The notes: a model not told the origin generated them from the letters alone. Shown: positions 29,585 through 39,258, numbered from the stretch's first letter. The stretch: 64,000 nt of DNA from Cognaticolwellia sediminilitoris (GCA_002104535.1 NBOG01000001.1:404867-468866), one strand, 5' to 3'. Program-made: numbers and translations.

Positions 29585-29612
29585 CTGTCGGTTAATAAAG
29601 GTCAACCGACAG
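29585..29612. terminator. Hairpin between XRE gene 1 and rluA-like gene
   Basis: CTGTCGGTT (29585-29593) pairs with AACCGACAG (29604-29612) in a 9-bp stem that abuts the stop codon of the convergent pseudouridine synthase gene. There is no good T-run on either strand. The TGTCGG/CCGACA arms also occur upstream of the second XRE gene (53749-53773), so it may be a protein site rather than a terminator. Confidence 0.45.
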
Positions 29613-31286
29613 TTAAAAATCAGCAGGTATTTCAAACGCTAGCGGGGTTTTATTTATAGGGTGAGTCAGCGACAAGTACTCTGCATGTAAATGTAATCGG
29701 TCTGCTTTTAAGCCATAATGATCATCACCCACAATCGGCATATTTAAACCCAGTTTATGAGCGCAATGCACCCTAAGTTGATGCGTTCGTCCGGTTTTAG
29801 GAAATAACTGTAACCGAGTGGTATTATTTTTTCGCTCAAGTACTTGCCACGTAGTAAGCGCCGGTTTGCCGTGCTGATAACAAACCATTTGCCGAGGTTT
29901 GTCATCAAAATCTAACCGCAAAGGTAACTCGATAGTACCGCTGTCAGCTATAACATTGCCAGTTACCAAAGCCACATAGCGTTTTTCAATAGTGCGTTCA
30001 ATAAATTGTTTTTGCAGGGCTTTATGCGCTCGCTTATTTAACGCAATAACTAATAGCCCTGAAGTGGACATATCTAAACGATGAACGATCAGTGGTCCCG
30101 AAGCTTGTGGAAATTGGGTTTTAATTCGCAGATAAACAGAATCTTCAATATTTTTACCCGGCACTGACAAAAACTCTGCCGGTTTATTAACCACCAACAT
30201 ATCGCTATCTTGATAAACAATAGTTAAGTCTTTACCCTCAGCAGGATTGACCAACAGCGGGTTTTCTTCAACAATTAAGCCCTTAAGCATATGCGTTAAA
30301 ATGGGCTGACACTTGCTATAACAAGACGGATAATAGTTTTTATGTTGTCTAATCGCCGACTTTGGCGGCGCTCCCCACCAAAATTCAGCCATCGCAATCG
30401 GCTGTAAATTTTGCTGATAAGCATATTGTAATAATTTCGGGGCCGCGCAATCACCAGCACCAGCGGGTGGTGTGTGCTCAGGTAATTCAGCAAAAATAGC
30501 ATTGAGATCTTTAGTATCACCTTGAGCATTAAGGAAATCGTACTGAGCAAAAAGCTTTTTTTGTAGATTTTTAGAACGTGATTTACGTAGCTTTCTTAAC
30601 TTGGCAATTTCATCAGTCATTTTAGTTAAGGTTTGCTGTAATAAATCTAATTTAATTTGCCATTGCTGCTTGAGTGCTTGCAGCTGTTTTTTCTCTTGAA
30701 TGCTCTGCCCGGCTAGTTCTACTTTCAATTGTTCATAATCACTTGGGCTTAGCTTGCCAATAGCTTCACTTCTTTGTAGTTTTCTTTGTAAACGGTTAGT
30801 CACAATTTTGCTTTGTTGAGCTAACAACTCTTGCTGGTAATCGTCGTTAGCTTGGTTAACTTCATCGCTAATATCACTAAGTTGTTGGCTATTTTCTAAC
30901 TGTTCAATTTCCGCATTAATGTTGTTGATAATCCGATTTTCCGTAAGGAAAGCAGAGTCTTGTAGTTGCATATCAGAAACGGCAGGTACAAACTTAATAT
31001 CAGTATTTTCATGATCTAATTGTCCCGAAAATGCCGCTAAATAACCGAGTTGCTGCTGACTATTTCGCACCACTAAAACACCAAACATCTTACCTGTATT
31101 CGCCTCATCTTCTTGAGCTTGTGACTCAACAGGCAACAGTTCGTCTAGTTGTTGTTGCAATTGCTCTACTGCAGCAATAGCGATTGATGATGGTTGATAA
31201 TAAAAAGGAAAAGTAAATTTCTCTGGAAGTTTGATCTGGTCAACAGGCTGAGAGAATAATGTAAAGCAAGGTTCAAGGTTTGGCAT
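29613..31286 (-). CDS. RluA-family pseudouridine synthase with long N-terminal extension
   Basis: The C-terminal 200 residues are an RluA-type pseudouridine synthase. They show VVNKPAEFLSVPG, the catalytic aspartate in HRLDMSTSGLLVIA, and GRTHQLRVHCAHKLG. In front lies an extension of about 340 residues with a predicted coiled coil rich in Gln, Leu and Lys (about residues 115-245), then a segment GDCAAPKLLQYAYQQNLQPI preceding the catalytic domain. E. coli RluA has only 219 residues. Long forms of this kind are found in marine gammaproteobacteria. The RNA target cannot be assigned. The gene is followed by the hairpin at 29585. Confidence 0.88.
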   Translation of the reverse strand: MPNLEPCFTLFSQPVDQIKLPEKFTFPFYYQPSSIAIAAVEQLQQQLDELLPVESQAQEDEANTGKMFGVLVVRNSQQQLGYLAAFSGQLDHENTDIKFVPAVSDMQLQDSAFLTENRIINNINAEIEQLENSQQLSDISDEVNQANDDYQQELLAQQSKIVTNRLQRKLQRSEAIGKLSPSDYEQLKVELAGQSIQEKKQLQALKQQWQIKLDLLQQTLTKMTDEIAKLRKLRKSRSKNLQKKLFAQYDFLNAQGDTKDLNAIFAELPEHTPPAGAGDCAAPKLLQYAYQQNLQPIAMAEFWWGAPPKSAIRQHKNYYPSCYSKCQPILTHMLKGLIVEENPLLVNPAEGKDLTIVYQDSDMLVVNKPAEFLSVPGKNIEDSVYLRIKTQFPQASGPLIVHRLDMSTSGLLVIALNKRAHKALQKQFIERTIEKRYVALVTGNVIADSGTIELPLRLDFDDKPRQMVCYQHGKPALTTWQVLERKNNTTRLQLFPKTGRTHQLRVHCAHKLGLNMPIVGDDHYGLKADRLHLHAEYLSLTHPINKTPLAFEIPADF

Positions 31287-31403
31287 AGTAATCGGGTGAT
31301 AAAAACTTCAACGAGATAATAACGAGTGATAATATCATATCCCGCAGCGTTAAAATCACACTTTAAGTTTTATTCAATAAACTTTGCCAGTTTCGCCCTT
31401 ATG

Positions 31404-32801
31404 CTATTTTGGAAGATAAAGTGATACTTCTACACCAGTATCAGCAATATTATTTTGCAGTTTAATTTGTCCATTATGAGCAAACATTATTTGTCGGCAC
31501 AGGGCTAATCCTATACCACTCCCTGTTGATTTGGTGGTATAAAAAGGTACAAATATATTATCAAAATTTGCGATCCCACTACCTCGATCAGTAATAATAA
31601 TTTTTTGGTATTGCCGTTCTTGCACAGTTGAAATGTTTATTATCTTATCGTCAACTCCCGACATAGCGTCAATCGCATTTTTAAATAAATTGATAAAAAC
31701 TTGTTCAAGTTGTTTTTTATCAACCTTCACTTCAATATCAATGCCTTGATTGATTTTGAATTGGCATTGAGGAAATAGTAACGTTAGCTTACTGATAATA
31801 TCTTTAAGATTAACCGAAGTGAAAATAGGTTGCGGTAAATGCGCTAGCTGACTATAAGTTGAAATAAACTCGCTTAAGGTATCAGCACGCTCATTAATGA
31901 TATTGATACCTTCGAGTAAGCTTTTAGAGTCTACTGTTGTGCTTTTCTCTAAGCTGCTTTTCAGTTTATTCTCTATCGACTGACTAATGGTTGAAATAGG
32001 AGTGAGTGAATTATTAATTTCGTGACTAAGCACTCGTAATAAACTTTGCCAAGCGTTGCGCTCTTTTTCCATCAATAAACGCTCGGCATTAGTTAACAAA
32101 TACAACTGGTGCGACTTTCCGTCACTTAAAAACTTCTCTTTATATAAAAAAAACTCACCATTTAATAAGCAATTACCTGAATTATTTATCTTGGTTAATA
32201 ATTCAGGTGATTGCTTAAACTCAACAATGCCAGGTAAAGCATTTTGCAACTGCCCGCCAAGCGGCAGTGAATTTAATGCAGTGCCTTGATACTTTTCTGC
32301 TCCAATCAATAATAGTTTTTGTGCAGAATTATTAGCCATCACAATATTACCATCAGTATCGGTAGCTAAGACCATTGCGTCCATTTGCTCAACGATTAAC
32401 TCAAGTAAAACTCTTGATTCTTTTGCAGCTATTTTATGCTGCTCTAAGGTATCTGATAAATTATTAATCAATAGCAATAGCTCTTGAAAAGCAGGAGTAC
32501 TTTTCAACCGACCGCGCAATGAATAATCACCATCAATCATAGATTCAATCAAGTTAGCTAGGGTTCTCACTTGATATTGACTGTATTTTTTATTGGCAAC
32601 TAGGACATAACTACACAGTAGACTTAGGCAAATGATAAAAAATGCAATCAAATAACCCGATGTTTCTGTTTGCATAAGTGCTACGACAGTAAGCAACATA
32701 CAAGGTATACATATGACTAATATCAACTTGTCTTGATGAGCTAAGTGATATTGGAGCCATTTATCTTGGCATCGACGGTATATACCTTTAATCCAATTCA
32801 T
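31404..32801 (-). CDS. NtrY-like sensor histidine kinase
   Basis: This 465-residue membrane kinase has two close hydrophobic segments at about residues 25-43 and 47-68. A PAS-like domain of about 110 residues follows, with AMVLATDTDGNIVMANNSAQ. The phosphoacceptor box is LRVLSHEINNSLTPIST (His about 262), and the ATPase domain has NLFKNAIDAM and GSGIGLALCRQIM. The SHEINNSLTP box is typical of NtrY/NtrB-type kinases that pair with sigma-54 activators. Its start overlaps the end of the NtrC-like regulator gene by 14 nt, so the two are co-translated. It has almost no periplasmic loop, suggesting that it senses within or near the membrane. Confidence 0.88.
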   Translation of the reverse strand: MNWIKGIYRRCQDKWLQYHLAHQDKLILVICIPCMLLTVVALMQTETSGYLIAFFIICLSLLCSYVLVANKKYSQYQVRTLANLIESMIDGDYSLRGRLKSTPAFQELLLLINNLSDTLEQHKIAAKESRVLLELIVEQMDAMVLATDTDGNIVMANNSAQKLLLIGAEKYQGTALNSLPLGGQLQNALPGIVEFKQSPELLTKINNSGNCLLNGEFFLYKEKFLSDGKSHQLYLLTNAERLLMEKERNAWQSLLRVLSHEINNSLTPISTISQSIENKLKSSLEKSTTVDSKSLLEGINIINERADTLSEFISTYSQLAHLPQPIFTSVNLKDIISKLTLLFPQCQFKINQGIDIEVKVDKKQLEQVFINLFKNAIDAMSGVDDKIINISTVQERQYQKIIITDRGSGIANFDNIFVPFYTTKSTGSGIGLALCRQIMFAHNGQIKLQNNIADTGVEVSLYLPK

Positions 32802-34176
32802 ATTTACTCATACGACGATAATATCCACTGCGACTGAGCCCTAAGGATTTAGCTGTTTCAGTGGCGTTATTGTTATAGTGCTTTAATCGACTAATGATGG
32901 CTTTTTTCTCAATCTCCTCTAAAGATAACAACGATTGTTCAACAGAGTCGGTAAGTTTTGAATGTATGCCCGCAGCCGTGATTAAATTAATCATATCTGC
33001 TTCGATTACTTCACCATTGCACGTAAAGAGTGCTCGCTCCATCATGTGGCTTAATTCTCTGATGTTTCCTGGCCAATGGTATTGTTGTAACTTTATCAGC
33101 GCTGAAGCTGAAAGTTTTGGACAATTTTTATGATATTTACGACTAAAAGCACTGAGAAAGTAATTTGCAAGCTCTGGAATATCTTCAATACGTTCAGCCA
33201 ATGATGGCACACGTAGCTCAATAGTATTGAGTCTAAAATAAAGGTCTTGTCGGAAGTTTTTCTTTTCTATTTCCGCTAATAAATTACTATTAGTGGCCGA
33301 TATTATTCGCACATCAGCATGCATTGATTTATTACTACCAACAACTTCAAACTTTTGTTCTTCTAAAACACGCAATAATTTTGCTTGTTGTGAAATGGGA
33401 ATATTAGCCAATTCGTCTAAAAACAAAGTACCATTATTAGCCATTTCAAAGCGACCAATTCGATTTTCTTTTGCATCGGTGAACGCACCTTTCTTGTGAC
33501 CGAACATTTCGCTTTCAAACAAATTTTCTGGAATAGCGCCCATATTAACAGCGACAAAAGAATGCGGGGAGCGACGTGAAACTTTATGAACATAGGCCGC
33601 CAACATACTTTTTCCGGTACCATTATCACCTGTTAACAGTATACTCATATCACTTTGGGCAAGATTGTCTAAGGTACACAACAGTTCTTTCATCACTGCC
33701 GATTTAGCGATAATTCCTTGACGGTTTTCAGGGTGTGGCTGAGCAATTAACAATTGATTTTGTTGTGATAGTCTTTCGGTTTGTTTATAAGAATTGGCTA
33801 AGGATATTTGAGTTTCAATAGCATTAAGTATTCGTTCATTTTTCCATGGTTTTTGAAGAAAATCTTTGGCGCCAGCTTGCATCGCTTCTACCGCGATATC
33901 TATAGTCGCCCAGCCGGTCATCACAATAATAGGCACTGAACTTTCTATTGCTGTGATGTGCTCAACAAGCGATATTCCCTCCTTTCCTGAAGTCGTATCG
34001 TGTTGAAAATTCATATCGAGTAATATCAAGTCGATAACTTGAGATTGGACACTTGCAATTGCTGCTTCAGGAGTGGTTACAGCAACTATTTCATAGCCGA
34101 TATCATTTAATAAATATTTCAAACCAGCAATAATATTTATATCATCATCGGCAATTAAAATTCTTTTTTTAGTCAC
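32788..34176 (-). CDS. NtrC-family sigma-54-dependent response regulator
   Basis: This 462-residue regulator has a receiver domain with phospho-Asp54 (ILLDMNF). An AAA+ domain carries Walker A GDNGTGKSML, Walker B GTLFLDEL and the arginine-finger region. A Fis-type helix-turn-helix lies at the C-terminus (ATETAKSLGLSRSGYYRRMS). The sigma-54 contact loop reads GAFTDA instead of the usual GAFTGA; the variant is known in some family members but is worth noting. The neighbouring exporter genes, and a candidate sigma-54 promoter before them, suggest that it controls the exporter. Confidence 0.92.
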   Translation of the reverse strand: MTKKRILIADDDINIIAGLKYLLNDIGYEIVAVTTPEAAIASVQSQVIDLILLDMNFQHDTTSGKEGISLVEHITAIESSVPIIVMTGWATIDIAVEAMQAGAKDFLQKPWKNERILNAIETQISLANSYKQTERLSQQNQLLIAQPHPENRQGIIAKSAVMKELLCTLDNLAQSDMSILLTGDNGTGKSMLAAYVHKVSRRSPHSFVAVNMGAIPENLFESEMFGHKKGAFTDAKENRIGRFEMANNGTLFLDELANIPISQQAKLLRVLEEQKFEVVGSNKSMHADVRIISATNSNLLAEIEKKNFRQDLYFRLNTIELRVPSLAERIEDIPELANYFLSAFSRKYHKNCPKLSASALIKLQQYHWPGNIRELSHMMERALFTCNGEVIEADMINLITAAGIHSKLTDSVEQSLLSLEEIEKKAIISRLKHYNNNATETAKSLGLSRSGYYRRMSKYELD

Positions 34177-34220
34177 TATGCTAATTCACTAATTTGTTAA
34201 CTTCGATTCAACAACTAAAG

Positions 34221-34305
34221 AACAATGACATAACCAATAAGTAATTGATATGTCATTGTTAATTTTCCTTTAAAGTGAATGATTTTCTACTTGAAAATAT
34301 TCACT
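34221..34305 (-). terminator. Two consecutive hairpins between exporter and regulator genes
   Basis: AACAATGACATA (34221-34232) and TATGTCATTGTT (34249-34260) form a perfect 12-bp stem. AGTGAAT-G-ATTTTC (34274-34287) and GAAAATATTCACT (34293-34305) form a 13-bp stem with a single bulged G. Both lie in the 154-nt gap after the permease gene and before the regulator gene. Neither is followed by a strong T-run on the minus strand. They may reduce read-through from the exporter into the regulator genes or protect mRNA ends. Confidence 0.5.
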
Positions 34306-34330
34306 ACTAAAAGTAAACCTAGCCTTCACA

Positions 34331-36754
34331 CTACTCGTAACGTAATGCTGTACTAGGCTCCATTTTAACTGCACGTTTACTAGGCATATAAATAGCAAAC
34401 ATCACCACGACGCTTAAGCCAACAACCACTGAAATAGCTTGGGTGAAGTAAAAATAGACCGGGAATATCCCTTCAGTAAAACTATGAAAAACTACTGATA
34501 TTAACGAAAATAGTAGCAGAGCTAAGCCTAAGCCAACAATTAATTGCTTAGCTCCTTGCTTTAAAAACATCTTAAGTATTGCTTGATCTGTCGCTCCAAC
34601 AGCGCGTCTAATACCAACCTCGTGCGTCCGTTGTGCTACTGAATTAGCGGTTAACCCATAAATACCTACCATCGCTAACAATAGTGCAAAAAAACCAGTG
34701 CCAAAGGTAATATTCGACATCAAGTTCATTGACTCGCGCATTTTATTTCTATTCGCACTCGCTTCTTGTACCGCATAAACTATTTCAATATTGCGATCGG
34801 TTGCAAACATTGCTTGATAGAATATTTCATCGGCGTCCTGACTATTAGGCAATACCTTATAAAGTAAAATTTGAAATGGGTCGGCAAACTGTAGTCCAGA
34901 CAAATAGATTTCATCAGCATCGCTAATTTTGCCGAACATGCTTCTTGGGTTCATACGATTACTCACTATACCGACGATAAATACTTCTTCATTTTTATCA
35001 TTAACATTAACGCTAAAGTGCTTACCTAATACTGATTCACCAGGCCAATATCTTTGTGCCATAGATTGGCTTATTATCGCTACTTTTTGTCGGTCTATTT
35101 TATCTAAATGTGTAAACTGACGACCCGCAACTAAATCAATCCCGATAGTCTCGGTATTACCAACAATTGCGACAGTATCTATTAACGGTTTATCGTCATC
35201 TGAAAGGTATTCTCTCCCATCTAGCATAACCCGAGACTCACCAATCCAATTATGGCTGATCACGCCAACCAAACTGGGATTTTGTGATAATTTCGACATC
35301 AGTGATTGTAATAAAGCAATTTGTTGTTGTGATTCAGGGTATTTATTGGCTGGAATTGTAAAGCGTACGCTCATTACATTTTGGTAATCATCGCCCATTT
35401 CTATGTTTATCAATTTATGGGCTATATAGCCTGAAATAGAACCTATAAGCATTAAAGTTGCGACTAAAAATACTTGAGCTGTCACTAAAAATCGAGATAT
35501 ACGGCCTGATTTTTTACTTTGTGCGCCTCGAGTACCGTCACGCAAAGTCGCATTAACATCTTGATGGGCAGAGCGCCAAGCCGGCAAAAAGGCCGACAAT
35601 AAAATGGTGATTAAAGTAAAAACGACTGCCATCAATAAAGTCACACCATCCATGCCGTAATGCCACCAAAAAGAGCCGCCACTTGGTAGCCATGAATGAA
35701 TCGCAACTTCGGTATAATCTAAAGCAGCCCCCACTAATAAAACAGACAGCACCCCGCCTACACTAGCAATAATAATCCCTTCCCACATTAATTGGCTGAC
35801 TAAACGATAAGTTTTAGCACCGAGCGCGGCTCTAACTGCCGTTTCTTTTTGCCGTTCAATAGATCGCGCTAATAAAAGGTTACCGACGTTAATACAGGCC
35901 AATAAGAGAATTAGCATTGAAACGGACATCAAAAATGCGAAAGCAATTCCGCCATCATTACCCGTTTGTGCCATCTGAAAGGTTAATAATTTAACCTTCT
36001 TTTCTAACTGAGGTAAATCATACAATTTTGCATAATGTTGGTAAGTTTGATTAACAGCTTGGCTCATTTCTTGTTCTGCTTGTGCTAAATTAACTCCTGA
36101 CTTAATTCTCGCAAAACCATAAAAATAACCTCTGTTATCCGCTGTAGCGTCCAAAACCTCATCTGATAAAGGCAACCAAATTTTTGAAGTATTAGGGAAA
36201 CGATATCCTTCAGGCATTACCCCGATAACGTCAGTAATTTCACCATTTAAAATAATACTTTCATTGAGAACATCGTCACTGCCTTGATATTCATTTTGCC
36301 AAATGTCATAACTGATCAAGGCAACTGGCACTGCTCCAGAAACACTGTCATTAGCATTTATCACTCGTCCGATAATTGGTAATGTACGGCTATATTCAAA
36401 AAAGCCTGCTCTGACATAACTACCGATATAATTTTTGCCTGATTGCTTAACCGTTACACGTACATCTGCATTATCATAAACCCCAAATTCCGCTAGCGAT
36501 GACAAACTGTCCTTGATTTGCAGATATTCAAAGCCTCTTAAATAACGATATTTACCATTTTCGAATACCGCAACGGCCTTAGCAGTATCACCATCTGTAA
36601 TAGGTAATGGTTTATAAACTGTCGAATATAAAAATGAAAAGGTAAATAAACTAATCGATAACCCGCCAATCAGCACACCTAAGGTCATTGCAGTAAATTT
36701 AGGCGCATTAAACAATAAGCGCAGTGCATATTTAAAATCTAGCCATGTAAACAT
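34331..36754 (-). CDS. MacB-like ABC transporter permease, two FtsX domains
   Basis: This 807-residue membrane protein has the duplicated MacB_PCD plus FtsX layout. The first membrane helix is at about residues 20-44 and is followed by a large periplasmic domain. Three helices follow from about 275, including RSIERQKETAVRAALGAK before the second of them. A fourth helix at about 415-440 starts the second half, and three helices end the protein, with NSVAQRTHEVGIRRAVGAT. Such single-chain permeases work with a separate ATPase and export peptides, lipoproteins or drugs, or transmit mechanical force. It lies 5 nt downstream of the ATPase gene. The substrate is unknown. Confidence 0.88.
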   Translation of the reverse strand: MFTWLDFKYALRLLFNAPKFTAMTLGVLIGGLSISLFTFSFLYSTVYKPLPITDGDTAKAVAVFENGKYRYLRGFEYLQIKDSLSSLAEFGVYDNADVRVTVKQSGKNYIGSYVRAGFFEYSRTLPIIGRVINANDSVSGAVPVALISYDIWQNEYQGSDDVLNESIILNGEITDVIGVMPEGYRFPNTSKIWLPLSDEVLDATADNRGYFYGFARIKSGVNLAQAEQEMSQAVNQTYQHYAKLYDLPQLEKKVKLLTFQMAQTGNDGGIAFAFLMSVSMLILLLACINVGNLLLARSIERQKETAVRAALGAKTYRLVSQLMWEGIIIASVGGVLSVLLVGAALDYTEVAIHSWLPSGGSFWWHYGMDGVTLLMAVVFTLITILLSAFLPAWRSAHQDVNATLRDGTRGAQSKKSGRISRFLVTAQVFLVATLMLIGSISGYIAHKLINIEMGDDYQNVMSVRFTIPANKYPESQQQIALLQSLMSKLSQNPSLVGVISHNWIGESRVMLDGREYLSDDDKPLIDTVAIVGNTETIGIDLVAGRQFTHLDKIDRQKVAIISQSMAQRYWPGESVLGKHFSVNVNDKNEEVFIVGIVSNRMNPRSMFGKISDADEIYLSGLQFADPFQILLYKVLPNSQDADEIFYQAMFATDRNIEIVYAVQEASANRNKMRESMNLMSNITFGTGFFALLLAMVGIYGLTANSVAQRTHEVGIRRAVGATDQAILKMFLKQGAKQLIVGLGLALLLFSLISVVFHSFTEGIFPVYFYFTQAISVVVGLSVVVMFAIYMPSKRAVKMEPSTALRYE

Positions 36755-36759
36755 GATTT

Positions 36760-37494
36760 TTACCCCACTGCGACGTCAATTGCTTGCACGTTATTAGTTG
36801 TCTGTTGCTGATTAGCACTATCTTTAATCAATCGACCATCAAACATTTCTAAACGTCGACTTGCTCTTTGTGCCGATGCAGCATCATGCGTTACCATACA
36901 AATAGTCGCGCCTTCACGATGAAGTTGTTCAAATAATTGCAGTACAGCTTCAGCATTGGTTGAATCTAAATTACCGGTTGGTTCATCGGCAAGGATAATT
37001 TTAGGATCGTTAACTAAAGCACGAGCAACAGCCACACGTTGCTGCTGGCCACCGGAGAGCTGCGACGGGAAATGATTCTTTCTATGCCCCATTTGAACTT
37101 TTTCTAACACTGCGTTCGCTTTATCTTCAATAACTTTCTTCGTTAATCCCGACTGGTAGGTTAATGGCAACATGACATTTTCAAGTACCGTTAAATCTGA
37201 AATCAAATTAAATGATTGAAATACAAATCCTATTTCCTTACTGCGTATTTCTGCTCGCTGGTTTCTTGTTAAAGTAGAAACAACTTTTCCAGCCAAGGTA
37301 TATTGACCAGTCGAAGGTGAATCCAACAGGCCTAATAAAGAAAGTAATGTCGATTTACCACAACCAGATTGACCGCTTAACGCAACATATTCCCCTTGCT
37401 CTATTGCAAGGCTAATTTCATTTATAGCTCTAGTTTCAATTTCATCAGTCAAAAAAGTTTTGCTGACTTTTTCTAAAGTGATAAGTACGCTCAT
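36760..37494 (-). CDS. MacB/LolD-type ABC transporter ATPase
   Basis: This 244-residue ATPase shows Walker [12 protein letters not shown], the Q-loop VFQSFNLI, the signature [15 protein letters not shown], Walker [14 protein letters not shown] and the switch histidine in VTHD. This set fits the LolD/MacB/FtsE subgroup. It lies between the periplasmic adaptor and permease genes of the same exporter. A C-terminal tail of about 20 residues after the core is not conserved. Confidence 0.95.
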   Translation of the reverse strand: MSVLITLEKVSKTFLTDEIETRAINEISLAIEQGEYVALSGQSGCGKSTLLSLLGLLDSPSTGQYTLAGKVVSTLTRNQRAEIRSKEIGFVFQSFNLISDLTVLENVMLPLTYQSGLTKKVIEDKANAVLEKVQMGHRKNHFPSQLSGGQQQRVAVARALVNDPKIILADEPTGNLDSTNAEAVLQLFEQLHREGATICMVTHDAASAQRASRRLEMFDGRLIKDSANQQQTTNNVQAIDVAVG

Positions 37495-37553
37495 TTGAAT
37501 TTCCCTTTAATAATTTTTTATTTGAACTAGTGATTGCCGAAGTTACAGCGGCA

Positions 37554-38810
37554 TTAATTAATCATCACTTGCTGGTGTTCTTGCCACGCTGAAGTGTCAG
37601 AAATGATAATTTCATCCCCAACGTTTAACCCTGTGACAACTTGAATTTTATTAACCGAGCTTTGGCCTAATTTCACCAACTTTTTGCTAGCAAATGTTCC
37701 TTCTGCGTTAAGTTTATAAAGCCCAACTTGGCTTTCACGAGGAGCATAAACAGGACGTTTGACATAAAGTGCATCTTTGATACTGCTGACTTCAATTAAG
37801 CCATCTACCGTTAAGTCTGGCCGAGCTTCTGCCGGTAATGGATCGATGATAGTGACATCAACTAATACCATTCCCACTTTTACTGCAGGGTCTATTCGGC
37901 TGATTTTTCCTTTTATTTGGCTTGTTCTAGTATCAATACTCACCAATTGACCCAGGCGAATATCTTTGGCTTGGACTTCTTGTACTTGTAACTCAGCAAA
38001 AAGAGATGCTTGATCGGCTATTAGCGCCACACTACTGCCGACTTCAGTACGTTCACCTAGTGCCAACGAGACTTGTTGAACGACACCAGATGTAGAGGCG
38101 ATTACCGCTAGTGCATTAACTTGTTCAATAACGCGTTGATAATTATTTTCCATTAAGCCCAACCTTGCTTGTTGAGCTGTTTTAGTTGCTTGCATGGTCA
38201 ATTGCATTTTTGCTACTTTTTGCTGTTGCGATAGCCAAAATTGCTTTTGCTGTTTCACTGCTAACTGGCTTTTTTGATAATCTAATGCAGAAACAGTAGC
38301 GTTACCCTGTTTCATCAGTGCGCTTTCAGCATCTAACTTTAGCTTTGCTGATAAATAATTATACTCAGCAGCTATAACCATATTTTCCACATCTAATAAT
38401 TGTGACTCTAACGCGATATAGGCGGCATAGCTTTCGGCTTTATTTGCTTCTAACTCCCATCGAGCCTTTTCCAGTTCTCTATTAAGTTCAGGATTACTGA
38501 GTTGTACTAAGACATCACCTTGATTTACTTCTGCGCCAGCTTTAACAAAAACTTGCTCTATTCGGCCAGATACTTGTGTCGAAACCCAACGAATATTTAA
38601 CGGTTTAAGTACTCCGGTGGCTCGAACATTTACTTGGAATAATCCCTGCTCTACTTTGGCTGTTACTAATTTATCATGCTCGACCATGTAAGATGCATCA
38701 CCAAAATAATGCATGACTTTCCAACTAAGTATAAAAAAAACCGCTAAAGGCGCTAAATACCAATATTTTCTCCATAGCGCTTGAGTCGGCTTTATTCTTT
38801 GTGTATCCAT
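37554..38810 (-). CDS. MacA-like periplasmic adaptor (HlyD/RND MFP family)
   Basis: This 418-residue membrane fusion protein has one N-terminal anchor (YWYLAPLAVFFILSWKVM). A lipoyl half-motif follows (VSGRIEQVFVKAGAEVNQGD), then a helical hairpin at about residues 105-225 and the second lipoyl half (ASTSGVVQQVSLALGERTEV). Beta-barrel and membrane-proximal domains complete it. It would connect the MacB-like permease with an outer-membrane channel such as TolC, which is not encoded nearby. It is the first gene of the exporter operon and is probably driven from the promoter at 38863. Confidence 0.9.
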   Translation of the reverse strand: MDTQRIKPTQALWRKYWYLAPLAVFFILSWKVMHYFGDASYMVEHDKLVTAKVEQGLFQVNVRATGVLKPLNIRWVSTQVSGRIEQVFVKAGAEVNQGDVLVQLSNPELNRELEKARWELEANKAESYAAYIALESQLLDVENMVIAAEYNYLSAKLKLDAESALMKQGNATVSALDYQKSQLAVKQQKQFWLSQQQKVAKMQLTMQATKTAQQARLGLMENNYQRVIEQVNALAVIASTSGVVQQVSLALGERTEVGSSVALIADQASLFAELQVQEVQAKDIRLGQLVSIDTRTSQIKGKISRIDPAVKVGMVLVDVTIIDPLPAEARPDLTVDGLIEVSSIKDALYVKRPVYAPRESQVGLYKLNAEGTFASKKLVKLGQSSVNKIQVVTGLNVGDEIIISDTSAWQEHQQVMIN

Positions 38811-38862
38811 AACACTTCCTAGGTAATTAATGCCCGAAATATATTTCTTATGATTTAGGTAT

Positions 38863-38878
38863 TACAAGATAAGTGCCA
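38863..38878 (-). promoter_or_regulatory. Candidate sigma-54 promoter of exporter operon
   Basis: On the minus strand TGGCAC-TTATC-TTGTA matches the sigma-54 pattern TGGCAC-N5-TTGCW, with GG and G(T/C) separated by 10 nt; the only core deviation is GT for GC at -12. It lies 53 nt upstream of the adaptor ATG. A sigma-54 activator is encoded by the same cluster, which supports the call. Confidence 0.6.
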
Positions 38879-39006
38879 ACTTACAAAAACAATCAAGACA
38901 CTGATTTATAGTGCTTTTATCCAAACATGCAAACGTAAAAGAATCATGACTGTTCCGAAATCGAGACATGTCAAAGTTTACTTTGTGCCACTCTTGAAAC
39001 AAATTG

Positions 39007-39020
39007 TTCGGGGTACCGAA
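39007..39020. promoter_or_regulatory. Dyad, candidate upstream activator site
   Basis: TTCGG-GGTA-CCGAA is an inverted repeat about 130 bp upstream of the sigma-54 promoter candidate, the usual distance for an NtrC-type enhancer. Binding by the neighbouring regulator is inference. Confidence 0.35.
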
Positions 39021-39258
39021 TTGACTTAAATTTTTTCAACTCAAAATTGTAGGTAAAGTAACAAAGGTGAAATGTCAGGCAAGTAGCTATACTGATAAGC
39101 TGAGGATATGTTTTGGTAGATAACTGAGATGCATGGGTATCAATTTGATACCGCTTGAATCATAAAAGTTAAAGCTCACCAAATATGATCAACTTTAACT
39201 AATATTAGAATACGTGAAATACTGAGCCTAGATAGGCAATTTAATAAAGGTGACTGAC

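Larger units (their letters stand above)
38811..39258. promoter_or_regulatory. Control region between exporter and porin genes
   Basis: This 448-nt gap has no ORF worth calling. It holds the sigma-54 promoter candidate (38863-38878) and a dyad CAAAG/CTTTG at 38972-38985. A further dyad TTCGG/CCGAA lies at 39007-39020, and an 8-bp hairpin AGTTAAAG/CTTTAACT at 39167-39200 may end the porin transcript. Confidence 0.45.

Noticed and set aside
38972-38990. GTGCCA at 38985 as sigma-54 promoter
   Set aside because: The expected -12 element is absent (AAAC in place of TTGC); the site at 38863-38878 fits much better.
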